Assembly: GCA_910589055.1 (NCBI GenBank)
Contig: CAJURN010000011.1
Coordinates: 1-64,000, forward strand
Source: an uncultured Muribaculaceae bacterium
Lineage (GTDB): Bacteria; Bacteroidota; Bacteroidia; Bacteroidales; Muribaculaceae
DNA: 64,000 nt
Direction: 5' to 3'
The notes beneath the pieces are model-generated. The model saw nothing but the letters and a program-made list of their open reading frames with translations. It had not been told where the DNA came from and made no database searches. Within the stretch, counting starts at the first letter, position 1. Each line of letters opens with the position of its first letter. The position numbers and the translations under genes are program-made. Shown here one piece after another: positions 17,249 to 24,901 of this stretch.

Positions 17249-17322
17249 GGCGGGATAGCTCAGTTGGTTAGAGCGTCGGATTCATAACCCGGAGGTCCCG
17301 AGTTCAATTCTCGGTCCCGCTA
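17249..17322 (+). tRNA. tRNA-Met (anticodon CAT)
   Basis: 74-nt cloverleaf: acceptor GGCGGGA/TCCCGCT (one G-U pair), D stem GCTC/GAGC, anticodon loop TTCATAA, variable loop AGGTC, T arm CCGAG-TTCAATT-CTCGG, discriminator A. CCA is not encoded. The CAT anticodon could also belong to a lysidine-modified Ile tRNA; the elongator Met reading is preferred by overall likeness, not proven. Confidence 0.93.
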
Positions 17323-17346
17323 CAAAATAAACCAATCATTCATCAT

Positions 17347-17377
17347 AAATGCCACTCATCCGGGTGGCATTTTTCTT
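17347..17377 (+). terminator. Terminator after tRNA-Met
   Basis: AAATGCCAC (17347-17355) pairs with GTGGCATTT (17364-17372) around an 8-nt loop, followed by a T-rich stretch; 25 nt after the tRNA. Confidence 0.8.
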
Positions 17378-17397
17378 TATAAGTCGATTGGTTTGCT

Positions 17398-17405
17398 TAT
17401 ATTTG
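17398..17405 (+). promoter_or_regulatory. Promoter -7 element of the 71-aa membrane protein
   Basis: TATATTTG fits TAnnTTTG and ends 21 nt before the ATG at 17427. No clear -33 TTTG. Confidence 0.45.
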
Positions 17406-17426
17406 TATTATAATTCCAAAAGCACC

Positions 17427-17642
17427 ATGGCAGAGACAGATATCGAAAATACAGAGCGCGACGACCGCAATCTCCTTGAGAAAAACGGCGGAAATTATTT
17501 CCTCGCGACATTCGCCCTTATAGACCGATGGCCCATTTCACTTATCGCGAAACGAGCCATCAAGATTTTTATCATGGCATGTGTGCTTGCCACTCTTGCC
17601 ATTATGCTTTCCTGGCCTTTCTGGTATCACAAGATGAATTAG
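17427..17642 (+). CDS. Small membrane protein, 71 aa
   Basis: Unrecognised short protein. The start MAETDIENTERDDRN at 17427 is preferred over upstream in-frame codons because it follows a -7 element by a suitable distance. The first 40 residues are hydrophilic and acidic; residues about 45-66 (IKIFIMACVLATLAIMLSWPFW) form one membrane span, leaving a short basic tail (YHKMN). This suggests a single-pass inner-membrane protein with a cytoplasmic N terminus. Its stop overlaps the stop of the convergent outer-membrane protein gene by 3 nt (17639-17642 region). Confidence 0.6.
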   Translation: MAETDIENTERDDRNLLEKNGGNYFLATFALIDRWPISLIAKRAIKIFIMACVLATLAIMLSWPFWYHKMN

Positions 17643-18682
17643 AAGAAAAGACCGAGGCCGAATGTGAGCCCGTTGAGCGACGAAGCCCCCATAACCAAGT
17701 TGTAATTTACCGAAACAGACACCCCGGCAAACGGCTCGGACGTCGAGAACGGGATATAACCTGTTATGCCCGGTGACAATACAAAATATTGTTTCGACGA
17801 GCTTTCCTTGACTTCAATGTTATTTTTGAAAAAATCCGTTTCGGAGTTCAGGTAGCTGATTCCGAGAACCGACTTTTCGACAAAATAGTCTCCAATGCCA
17901 CATTCTATCGAGAAATACCTCAGATTCACACCGGGACGGAACATGAGATTGAATTTTGGCCTGAGATAAGACTTTTCCCATCCTGCTGTTTCCGGGTTGG
18001 TCTCCGACTGGAAATAGTAGCCATTTAAATTGTCTTTTTCAACATACTGCGTAGCCAATTTGTCCACACCTTTTGAAACATTGAATTCAAAACCAAATTG
18101 GAAATACGACAGATTGCCGCCGATGTAACCACCGATATATGATTTGGAATCGAAGCCGCTGTAAACACGCATGTTGAATTTCTTCAACATCGGACACAGC
18201 GCCCATGTGGGATAGTACACATCTTCCGGCTTCGGCTTTTGCACATACACAACCTTTTCCGTGACGACAGTATCCGCGCGCTGTCCGGGCAAGGATGCCA
18301 TGTCCGGCTGCACGACGAGCTTATACACTCCGTTTTCGGCAAGTTTCTCGTTTCCGAGCCAGTCGCCGAATTCCACCATCAGGGGATGATGACCCGGACA
18401 CATTATCTGCAAGCGCCTTGACTCTTTCCAGACCCAGACCCAATACTCGGATATGTGATATTCCACGTCGCCGACAATATCTCCCTCAAAACGGACATTT
18501 TCAACCGGAAGCTGCACCTTTATCATGGCGCACTTCGACACACCGTCGGTCGACGCACGCTGCTTATCCACGGTGAGAATGTGCATCGGATCTCTTTCCA
18601 TTGACATAATCCGGGGAGTTACCGCTCCGGCCTGAAAAGACAGGGCAACGGCTAATACAAGTGATGATATAAGTTTTTTCAT
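17639..18682 (-). CDS. Predicted outer-membrane protein, 347 aa
   Basis: Exported protein of unknown function. The start MKKLISSLVLAVALSFQAGA at 18682 gives a clean signal peptide; an upstream ATG at 18838 would overlap valS and place the signal internally. Residues about 25-160 form a beta-rich periplasmic domain (VQLPVENVRFEGDIVGDVEYHISEYWVWV, RLQIMCPGHHPLMVEFGDW) reminiscent of PEGA-type repeats. From about 180 on, alternating aromatic strands (MRVYSGFDSKSYIGGYIGGNLSYFQFGFEF, ending NGLTFGLGLFF) suggest an eight- to ten-strand barrel. Similar two-part proteins are common in Bacteroidales; none has a firmly known role. Confidence 0.78.
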   Translation of the reverse strand: MKKLISSLVLAVALSFQAGAVTPRIMSMERDPMHILTVDKQRASTDGVSKCAMIKVQLPVENVRFEGDIVGDVEYHISEYWVWVWKESRRLQIMCPGHHPLMVEFGDWLGNEKLAENGVYKLVVQPDMASLPGQRADTVVTEKVVYVQKPKPEDVYYPTWALCPMLKKFNMRVYSGFDSKSYIGGYIGGNLSYFQFGFEFNVSKGVDKLATQYVEKDNLNGYYFQSETNPETAGWEKSYLRPKFNLMFRPGVNLRYFSIECGIGDYFVEKSVLGISYLNSETDFFKNNIEVKESSSKQYFVLSPGITGYIPFSTSEPFAGVSVSVNYNLVMGASSLNGLTFGLGLFF

Positions 18683-18699
18683 ATCGGGTGAGGGATTTG

Positions 18700-18754
18700 A
18701 AACGATTTGAAAAGAAATGCACCCCGGCCGCTTATGATTGCTGCCGGGGTGCAT
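18700..18754 (-). terminator. Terminator of valS
   Basis: Perfect 12-bp stem (18743-18754 with 18717-18728, read on the minus strand as ATGCACCCCGGC/GCCGGGGTGCAT, 14-nt loop) followed by TTTCTTTT, starting 10 nt after the valS stop. Confidence 0.9.
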
Positions 18755-18764
18755 AAAATCATTT

Positions 18765-21455
18765 TCAGGCAAGGGCTGCGAGGGTTTCGCGAAGAGCCGA
18801 CAGCTTCGAGGTGGCATCTTCGAGTTTCTTGCGCTCATTGGCTACGACAGCTTCGGGCGCATGGGAAACGAAGCGTTCGTTGGAGAGCTTTTTCTCAACC
18901 GACTGCTTGAAACCTTCAAGATATGCAATTTCTTTTTCGATGCGTTCTTTCTCGGCCTCGACATCAATCGAATTAGCCATGGGGATATTGAATTCGAGCG
19001 TACCCACAAGGAACGACTGTGCGGCAGCGTCCTTTTCAGCATTGCATACGATTCCGGAAAGATTGCCGAGCTTGGCAACAAGCGCATGCAGTCCGGCGGG
19101 GAGATTGCCGAGGACGCGAAGCTCGAGCTCTTCCTTCTGAGGAATATTCTTGCGCACTCTCACGGCACGTATTCCGGCAATCACTTCCTTTGCCATCTCC
19201 ATTTCGTCGAGCATGGCCTTGTCGGCCTCTCCGGCCTTGGGCATGCTTGCATACATGATGGACTCGCCTTCGCGACGTTCGGCAAGGTGCTGCCAAAGTT
19301 CTTCAGTAATGAAGGGCATGAAGGGATGCAACAGACGAAGGAGCGAATCAAAATGAGCCACTACGGCTTCGTAAGTCTTGCGGTCGATAGGTTTCTGGTA
19401 TGCGGGCTTAACCATTTCAAGATACCACGAGGAGAATTCATCCCTGAACAGGCGATATACAGCCATAAGAGCCTCGCTGATGCGGAATTTCTCGAAAAGG
19501 TCGTCGATTTCAGCAATGGTGGCGTTAAGTTTTGATGTAAACCACTTGTCGGCCATTGCTGCAACTTCAGGTTGGGCTATCGTGTCGTCAACTTCCCAAC
19601 CTTTCACAAGACGGAAAGCATTCCAGATCTTGTTGCAGAAGTTACGTCCCTGCTCCACGAGCTTGTCATCGTACATGATGTCATTTCCGGCCGGTGCGGC
19701 AAGCATAAGACCCATGCGGACACCGTCGGCACCGTAATCACGGATAAGATCGAGGGGGTCGGGAGAGTTACCGAGTGTCTTCGACATCTTGCGGCCGATG
19801 GCATCGCGTACGATACCGGTGAAATATACATTGTCGAAAGGCTGCTTGCCTACATATTCGTATCCGGCCATAATCATTCGGGCAACCCAGAAGAAGATGA
19901 TGTCCGGGCCGGTGACAAGCGTTGCCGTGGGATAATAGTAATTGATCTCCTCGTTGCCGGGATTATTGATGCCGTCGAACAAGGTGATAGGCCACAGCCA
20001 GGAAGAGAACCAGGTGTCAAGGGCAGCCTCGTCCTGACAGATTTCATCCATGCGCAATTCCGGATTTCCGGATGCGATACGAGCCTTTTCAAGAGCTTCC
20101 TCGGCGTTGCGTGCAACGACAAAAGCCTCCGGCTCATCCTCGCAGTTGTAGAAGTAGGCCGGGATGCGATGACCCCACCAGAGCTGACGGCTGATACACC
20201 AGTCCTGGATGTTTTCAAGCCAGATGCGGTATGTGGTCTTGTACTTTTCAGGCACGAACTTAATCACGTCGTCCATGACGGGCTTGAGCGAACGTTCGGC
20301 GAAGTGCTTCATGTTCACAAACCACTGGAGCGAAAGACGCGGCTCAACGGGCACTTTAGTACGTTCCGAAAGACCGATGTTATTGGTGTAATCCTCTACC
20401 TTTTCGAGTAATCCGGCTTTCTCAAGGTCAACCACGATAGCCTTGCGGCAGTCGAAACGATCCATGCCTACATACATTCCGGCAACCTCGTTGACGGTGG
20501 CGTCTTCGTTGAAGATGTCGATTGTTTCAAGACCGTGCTTCTTGCCGAGCATATTGTCGTTCTTGTCGTGGGCGGGTGTAACCTTCAGACAGCCAGTACC
20601 GAATTCGATATCCACATAGCGGTCTTCAATCACCGGAATCTCGCGGCCTACAAGAGGAACGATAACCTTGTGACCCTTGAGCCATGTGTTCTTCGGGTCT
20701 TTGGGATTGATGCACATAGCCGTATCGCCCATGATTGTCTCAGGACGGGTAGTGGCAACCACGGCATATCGGCGACCTTCGGAGTCGGTATGGATTACCT
20801 GTCCTTCCTCGGCAGCGGCAGGCTGAGCGTCGTCATCAGCCACGTAATATTTCAGATAATAGAGCTTCGACTGCTCCTGCTCGAAGAATACTTCATCATC
20901 GCTGATTGCGGTGCGGTTCACGGGGTCCCAGTTCACCATTCTCCATCCGCGGTAGATAAGGCCTTTGTCGTAGAGGTCGCAGAAAACCTTAACCACACTT
21001 TCCGAACGTTTCTCGTCCATTGTGAAAGCGGTGCGTTCCCAATCGCAGGATGCGCCGAGCTTACGGAGCTGCTTGAGGATTATGCCACCGTGCTTCTCTG
21101 TCCATGCCCATGCGTGTTCAAGGAACTGCTCGCGGGTGAGGTCGGTCTTTTTGATGCCTTCCGACGCGAGTTTTGCGATTACCTTCGTCTCGGTCGATAT
21201 TGAAGCATGGTCGGTGCCGGGAACCCAGAGGGCGTTCTTTCCCTGCATGCGGGCACGACGCACAAGAATATCCTGGATTGTATTGTTGAGCATGTGACCC
21301 ATGTGGAGGATACCTGTCACATTTGGCGGGGGTATTACAATTGTATAGGGTTCACGAGCGTCAGGTTCGGAATGAAAAAGTCGATGTTCAAGCCAATAAG
21401 CATACCAACGTTCCTCGACGTCGGCAGGATTATATTTCTGAGGCAGTTCGTTCAT
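18765..21455 (-). CDS. valS: Valine--tRNA ligase
   Basis: Class I aminoacyl-tRNA synthetase charging tRNA-Val. The 896-aa protein starts MNELPQKYNPADVEERWYAYW and has the class I signatures PPPNVTGILHMGHML (HIGH type, residues about 43-57) and GRKMSKTLGNSPDPLD (KMSKS type, about 535), an editing domain between them (ATTRPETIMGDTAM, GTGCLKVTPAHD), and a C-terminal coiled coil (VEAEKERIEKEIAYLEGF) that contacts tRNA. Length is normal. A -7 element lies 63 nt upstream and a strong terminator follows; it is a single-gene unit. Confidence 0.98.
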   Translation of the reverse strand: MNELPQKYNPADVEERWYAYWLEHRLFHSEPDAREPYTIVIPPPNVTGILHMGHMLNNTIQDILVRRARMQGKNALWVPGTDHASISTETKVIAKLASEGIKKTDLTREQFLEHAWAWTEKHGGIILKQLRKLGASCDWERTAFTMDEKRSESVVKVFCDLYDKGLIYRGWRMVNWDPVNRTAISDDEVFFEQEQSKLYYLKYYVADDDAQPAAAEEGQVIHTDSEGRRYAVVATTRPETIMGDTAMCINPKDPKNTWLKGHKVIVPLVGREIPVIEDRYVDIEFGTGCLKVTPAHDKNDNMLGKKHGLETIDIFNEDATVNEVAGMYVGMDRFDCRKAIVVDLEKAGLLEKVEDYTNNIGLSERTKVPVEPRLSLQWFVNMKHFAERSLKPVMDDVIKFVPEKYKTTYRIWLENIQDWCISRQLWWGHRIPAYFYNCEDEPEAFVVARNAEEALEKARIASGNPELRMDEICQDEAALDTWFSSWLWPITLFDGINNPGNEEINYYYPTATLVTGPDIIFFWVARMIMAGYEYVGKQPFDNVYFTGIVRDAIGRKMSKTLGNSPDPLDLIRDYGADGVRMGLMLAAPAGNDIMYDDKLVEQGRNFCNKIWNAFRLVKGWEVDDTIAQPEVAAMADKWFTSKLNATIAEIDDLFEKFRISEALMAVYRLFRDEFSSWYLEMVKPAYQKPIDRKTYEAVVAHFDSLLRLLHPFMPFITEELWQHLAERREGESIMYASMPKAGEADKAMLDEMEMAKEVIAGIRAVRVRKNIPQKEELELRVLGNLPAGLHALVAKLGNLSGIVCNAEKDAAAQSFLVGTLEFNIPMANSIDVEAEKERIEKEIAYLEGFKQSVEKKLSNERFVSHAPEAVVANERKKLEDATSKLSALRETLAALA

Positions 21456-21517
21456 ATAATTATATGGTTTATTATATATTTGAATCAGACGAATGGTAGG
21501 ATTCTTGTTTTAATTGG

Positions 21518-21525
21518 CAAAAGTA
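21518..21525 (-). promoter_or_regulatory. Promoter -7 element of valS
   Basis: TACTTTTG on the minus strand (consensus TAnnTTTG), about 60 nt upstream of the valS start. No clear -33 match. Confidence 0.45.
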
Positions 21526-21576
21526 CATAAAAATCACGAGATATCCACTCGTTTAATCTCAAAAAGGAGGTCGCAA

Positions 21577-21615
21577 TAATAAAAAGAGGGCAAATCCCGC
21601 GATGGGACTGCCCTC
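21577..21615 (-). terminator. Terminator of hppA
   Basis: Nested hairpin: outer GAGGGCA (21586-21592) with TGCCCTC (21609-21615), inner TCCC/GGGA; on the minus strand it is followed by TTTTTATTATT. Lies 25 nt after the hppA stop. Confidence 0.85.
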
Positions 21616-21639
21616 CTCCGTATTTCGGATAGTATTTTC

Positions 21640-23844
21640 TTAGAACAGGCTCCAGCTTACGGTTAGACCTGCCATAACGATAGATACCATCGACATGAGT
21701 TTGATGAGGATATTGAGGCTCGGACCGGAAGTGTCCTTGAAAGGATCGCCCACAGTATCACCGACAACGGTGGCGCGATGTGTCTCACTACCCTTTCCGC
21801 CGAAGTTTCCTTCCTCGATATATTTCTTGGCATTGTCCCATGCTCCGCCGGAATTAGCCATGAAGATTGCAAGCACGAATCCTGCGGCAAGACCACCCAC
21901 GAGCAGACCGATTACGCCGGGCACGCCGAATACAAGACCGGTAAGGATGGGAGCAACAATTGCGAGCAACGACGGGAACACCATCTCTCGCTGCGCGCCC
22001 TTGGTTGAAATCTCGACGCAACGTGCATAGTCGGGCTCGGCTTCTCCGGTGAGGATGCCCTTGATTTCACGGAACTGGCGGCGCACTTCCTCAACCATGT
22101 GGGCGGCTGCGCGGCCAACGGCGTTCATTGTAAGACCACAGAAAAGGAAGGCCATCATGCTGCCGATAAACATTCCGGAAAGTACCTTCGGATTCATGAG
22201 TGTTACATCAAAATATGTCATGAAGTCGGTGAAAGATGCTTCATGCAGCGGACGCACGATATTGCCGGGAAGTTCGATTACGGTTGTTCCGAGGCGGGAC
22301 ATGCCGATGCGGAGTTCCTCGACATACGATGCTAAAAGGGCAAGACCGGTAAGTGCGGCAGATCCGATGGCGAAGCCTTTGCCGGTGGCTGCGGTTGTGT
22401 TGCCGAGAGAGTCGAGGGCGTCGGTACGCTTGCGCACGCCTTCGCCAAGTCCGCTCATTTCAGCGTTGCCGCCTGCATTGTCGGCGATAGGACCGTAAGC
22501 GTCGGTGGCAAGCGTGATGCCGAGTGTCGAGAGCATACCCACCGCAGCAATGCCGATGCCATAAAGACCCATTGCCACATTGGAGAAATCAAATCCTGAC
22601 GCGAGCCAGTATGAAAGAATAATACCTGCAACAACGGCCAAAACAGGAACTGCCGTCGAAACCATGCCGAGACCCACGCCGGAGATAATTACTGTGGCGG
22701 GACCCGTGGTGCCGCTTTCGGCGAGCTTACGGGTAGGTTTATATGACTGGGATGTGTAATATTCTGTGGAACGTCCGATGACAACGCCAACGGCAAGACC
22801 AACAACCACAGCCAGCGAGATATTGACCCAGTTGGTGAGCTGAAGCACCCAGAGAATCAGGAAGGTGGCGCCGATGATAAGTATCGAGCTGAGATTGGTG
22901 CCGAAAGCGAGCGAACCGAGAAGGTTCTTCATCGTAGCGTTTTCCTTGGTGCGTACGGCGAAGATGCCAAGAATTGAAAGGACGATACCAACTGCTGCAA
23001 TAAGCATAGGTGCTATCACCGCCTTGTACTGCATTACCGTGTCACCCGCGCCGATAAATGCGGCAGCGCCGAGGGCAGCTGTTGCAAGAATCGAACCGCA
23101 ATAGGATTCATAAAGGTCGGCGCCCATACCGGCAACGTCACCCACGTTGTCGCCCACATTGTCGGCGATTGTAGCCGGGTTACGGGGGTCGTCTTCGGGA
23201 ATACCGGCCTCAACTTTTCCCACGAGGTCGGCACCAACGTCGGCAGCCTTGGTGTAGATACCGCCTCCGACACGGGCAAAGAGCGCCTGTGTGCTCGCGC
23301 CCATACCGAATGTAAGCATCGTGGTGGTAATCATACACAATTTGGCAGTCGGAGCCGTCGGGTCGTCCGCAACGAAATAGTCAAGAATCAGATACCAGAA
23401 AGATATGTCGAGAAGGCCGAGACCGACAACAACAAGACCCATCACGGCACCGCTTCGGAAGGCGACCTTCAAACCGCCGTCGAGCGAAGTGCGGGCTGCG
23501 TTGGCAGTACGTGCCGAGGCATAGGTCGCGGTTTTCATTCCGAGGAAACCGGAAAGTCCGGAGAAGAATCCGCCGGTAAGGAAAGCCACGGGAACCCAGT
23601 GGTTCTGGAGGTCAAAACCATAAGCCATAACAGCAAAAATCACAGCGATCACGATGAAAACGACGCTTACGATTTTATACTGCTGTTTGAGATAGGACAT
23701 CGCGCCCTTACGTACGTGTGACGCGATTTTCTTCATAAGATCAGTGCCTTCGCTCTGCTTCATCATGCCGCGGTAGAAATACCACGCAAGAAGAAGCGCG
23801 AGCAGCGATGCCGCAGGCACTATCCAAAATAAGGATTTTTCCAT
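21640..23844 (-). CDS. hppA: Membrane-bound ion-pumping pyrophosphatase
   Basis: Integral-membrane pyrophosphatase (734 aa, about 16 membrane segments) that couples PPi hydrolysis to Na+ and/or H+ export. The substrate site DVGADLVGKVEAGIPEDDPRNPATIADNVGDNVGDVAGMGADLYES (about residues 200-245) is intact. The stretch GNTTAATGKG (about 476-485) has Ala where the K+-independent class has Lys, which places it in the K+-dependent class; characterised members from Bacteroides pump Na+ and, in some cases, H+ as well. Ion choice here is inferred from that class. Single-gene unit between the CpsB-like gene and its own terminator. Confidence 0.96.
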   Translation of the reverse strand: MEKSLFWIVPAASLLALLLAWYFYRGMMKQSEGTDLMKKIASHVRKGAMSYLKQQYKIVSVVFIVIAVIFAVMAYGFDLQNHWVPVAFLTGGFFSGLSGFLGMKTATYASARTANAARTSLDGGLKVAFRSGAVMGLVVVGLGLLDISFWYLILDYFVADDPTAPTAKLCMITTTMLTFGMGASTQALFARVGGGIYTKAADVGADLVGKVEAGIPEDDPRNPATIADNVGDNVGDVAGMGADLYESYCGSILATAALGAAAFIGAGDTVMQYKAVIAPMLIAAVGIVLSILGIFAVRTKENATMKNLLGSLAFGTNLSSILIIGATFLILWVLQLTNWVNISLAVVVGLAVGVVIGRSTEYYTSQSYKPTRKLAESGTTGPATVIISGVGLGMVSTAVPVLAVVAGIILSYWLASGFDFSNVAMGLYGIGIAAVGMLSTLGITLATDAYGPIADNAGGNAEMSGLGEGVRKRTDALDSLGNTTAATGKGFAIGSAALTGLALLASYVEELRIGMSRLGTTVIELPGNIVRPLHEASFTDFMTYFDVTLMNPKVLSGMFIGSMMAFLFCGLTMNAVGRAAAHMVEEVRRQFREIKGILTGEAEPDYARCVEISTKGAQREMVFPSLLAIVAPILTGLVFGVPGVIGLLVGGLAAGFVLAIFMANSGGAWDNAKKYIEEGNFGGKGSETHRATVVGDTVGDPFKDTSGPSLNILIKLMSMVSIVMAGLTVSWSLF

Positions 23845-23902
23845 TTGTCAGGGATTAGTTAAGGTTATAAATAATAATGATGGTTTTTCGACAGAGGGGG
23901 AA

Positions 23903-24643
23903 TCAGGTAAACGCTGTATCGTTCTTCACCACATCCCTGAGCATATCCATATGCTTCCGGGCATTTTTTGTCATGAGATAGCTGTCGATGGCATCGGCAT
24001 GATGGCGGCGGTGAAGGTCGGTACCTATAAAGTCCACAAGGCCTTCTTCAATCAGCGTTTCAGCTACCTTACGCTCAGCTTTACCGTAGTTCTCGGCAAG
24101 ACTGAGAAGATTGATCTGGAATTTCAGACCGGCATCGTGAAGAGCCTTGTATCGGGAGAGTTTGGTATAATAATATGAATATCTCTCGGGATGCGCCAGG
24201 ATAGGTCTGTAACCTTCTACCTGAAGATCAAATACAAGCTGGTCCAGATTCCACGGCTCGAGAATAAAGGAGTTTTCGATGAGCAGATATTTGTTGGGAT
24301 ATGGCATTATCACTCCTTTTTCCAATTGTTGCTGAAAAAATTCGTCAATCCTATACTCGGCGGAATGGGATACTTCAATATTATTTCCGCGGCGTTTCAG
24401 TTCCTCCTGCAGTTCCTCGAGAGCGGGATCAAGAATATCGGGAGTGTTCTCAAATGTGGTCTGCGTCACATGCGGTGAGGCGATAATCCGGTTGATGCCC
24501 CACTTCTGCATACGTTCTACCAAATCGGCAGACGTACTTGCGTCGGGCGAACCGTCATCTACTCCCGGGACAATGTGGCAATGTATATCGGTATGAAAAC
24601 AGATTTCTGCCGGAGATTTCTTCTTCGTAAAAAAATCGAACAT
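23903..24643 (-). CDS. CpsB/YwqE-like PHP-domain protein tyrosine phosphatase
   Basis: A 246-aa PHP-fold metallo-phosphatase of the CpsB/CapC/YwqE type, which in other bacteria dephosphorylates tyrosine kinases controlling polysaccharide export. Metal-binding motifs are present: DIHCHIVPGVDDGSPD (residues 19-34), ASPHVTQTTFEN (about 54), AEYRIDEFF, ILAHPERY (about 150) and DFIGTDLHRRHH (about 205-216). No tyrosine kinase or exporter gene lies next to it, so its partner is elsewhere. A -7 element (TACCTTTG) is 52 nt upstream, divergent from the secreted protein at 24902. Confidence 0.88.
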   Translation of the reverse strand: MFDFFTKKKSPAEICFHTDIHCHIVPGVDDGSPDASTSADLVERMQKWGINRIIASPHVTQTTFENTPDILDPALEELQEELKRRGNNIEVSHSAEYRIDEFFQQQLEKGVIMPYPNKYLLIENSFILEPWNLDQLVFDLQVEGYRPILAHPERYSYYYTKLSRYKALHDAGLKFQINLLSLAENYGKAERKVAETLIEEGLVDFIGTDLHRRHHADAIDSYLMTKNARKHMDMLRDVVKNDTAFT

Positions 24644-24694
24644 TTAATTCAGTGATTTAGATATGCTGTTATTAATACATCCTACTTATATACG

Positions 24695-24702
24695 CAAAGG
24701 TA
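24695..24702 (-). promoter_or_regulatory. Promoter -7 element of the CpsB-like gene
   Basis: TACCTTTG on the minus strand, 52 nt upstream of the start; consensus TAnnTTTG. Confidence 0.45.
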
Positions 24703-24772
24703 ATGAAAAAATCATCCATTTTGTTCTTTGAAATTATTTTTTCACAAAAAACGAGTCTTTTCCTCCTCCGGG

Positions 24773-24803
24773 CTTGTTTCTTGCAAAAATATACCTATAT
24801 TTG
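24773..24803 (+). promoter_or_regulatory. Promoter of the 693-aa secreted protein
   Basis: CTTG (24773-24776), 19-nt spacer, TATATTTG (24796-24803). Predicts a 5' leader of about 90 nt before the ATG at 24902; I see no strong structure in it. Confidence 0.6.
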
Positions 24804-24901
24804 CACAATGATTAGCGCCACGCTCTTCATTTCCCTTTGTTTGCAATCTTTTTGCATCAATTTCTGTCAAACAAATATCATTATCAACCAATACCAACTC
24901 T

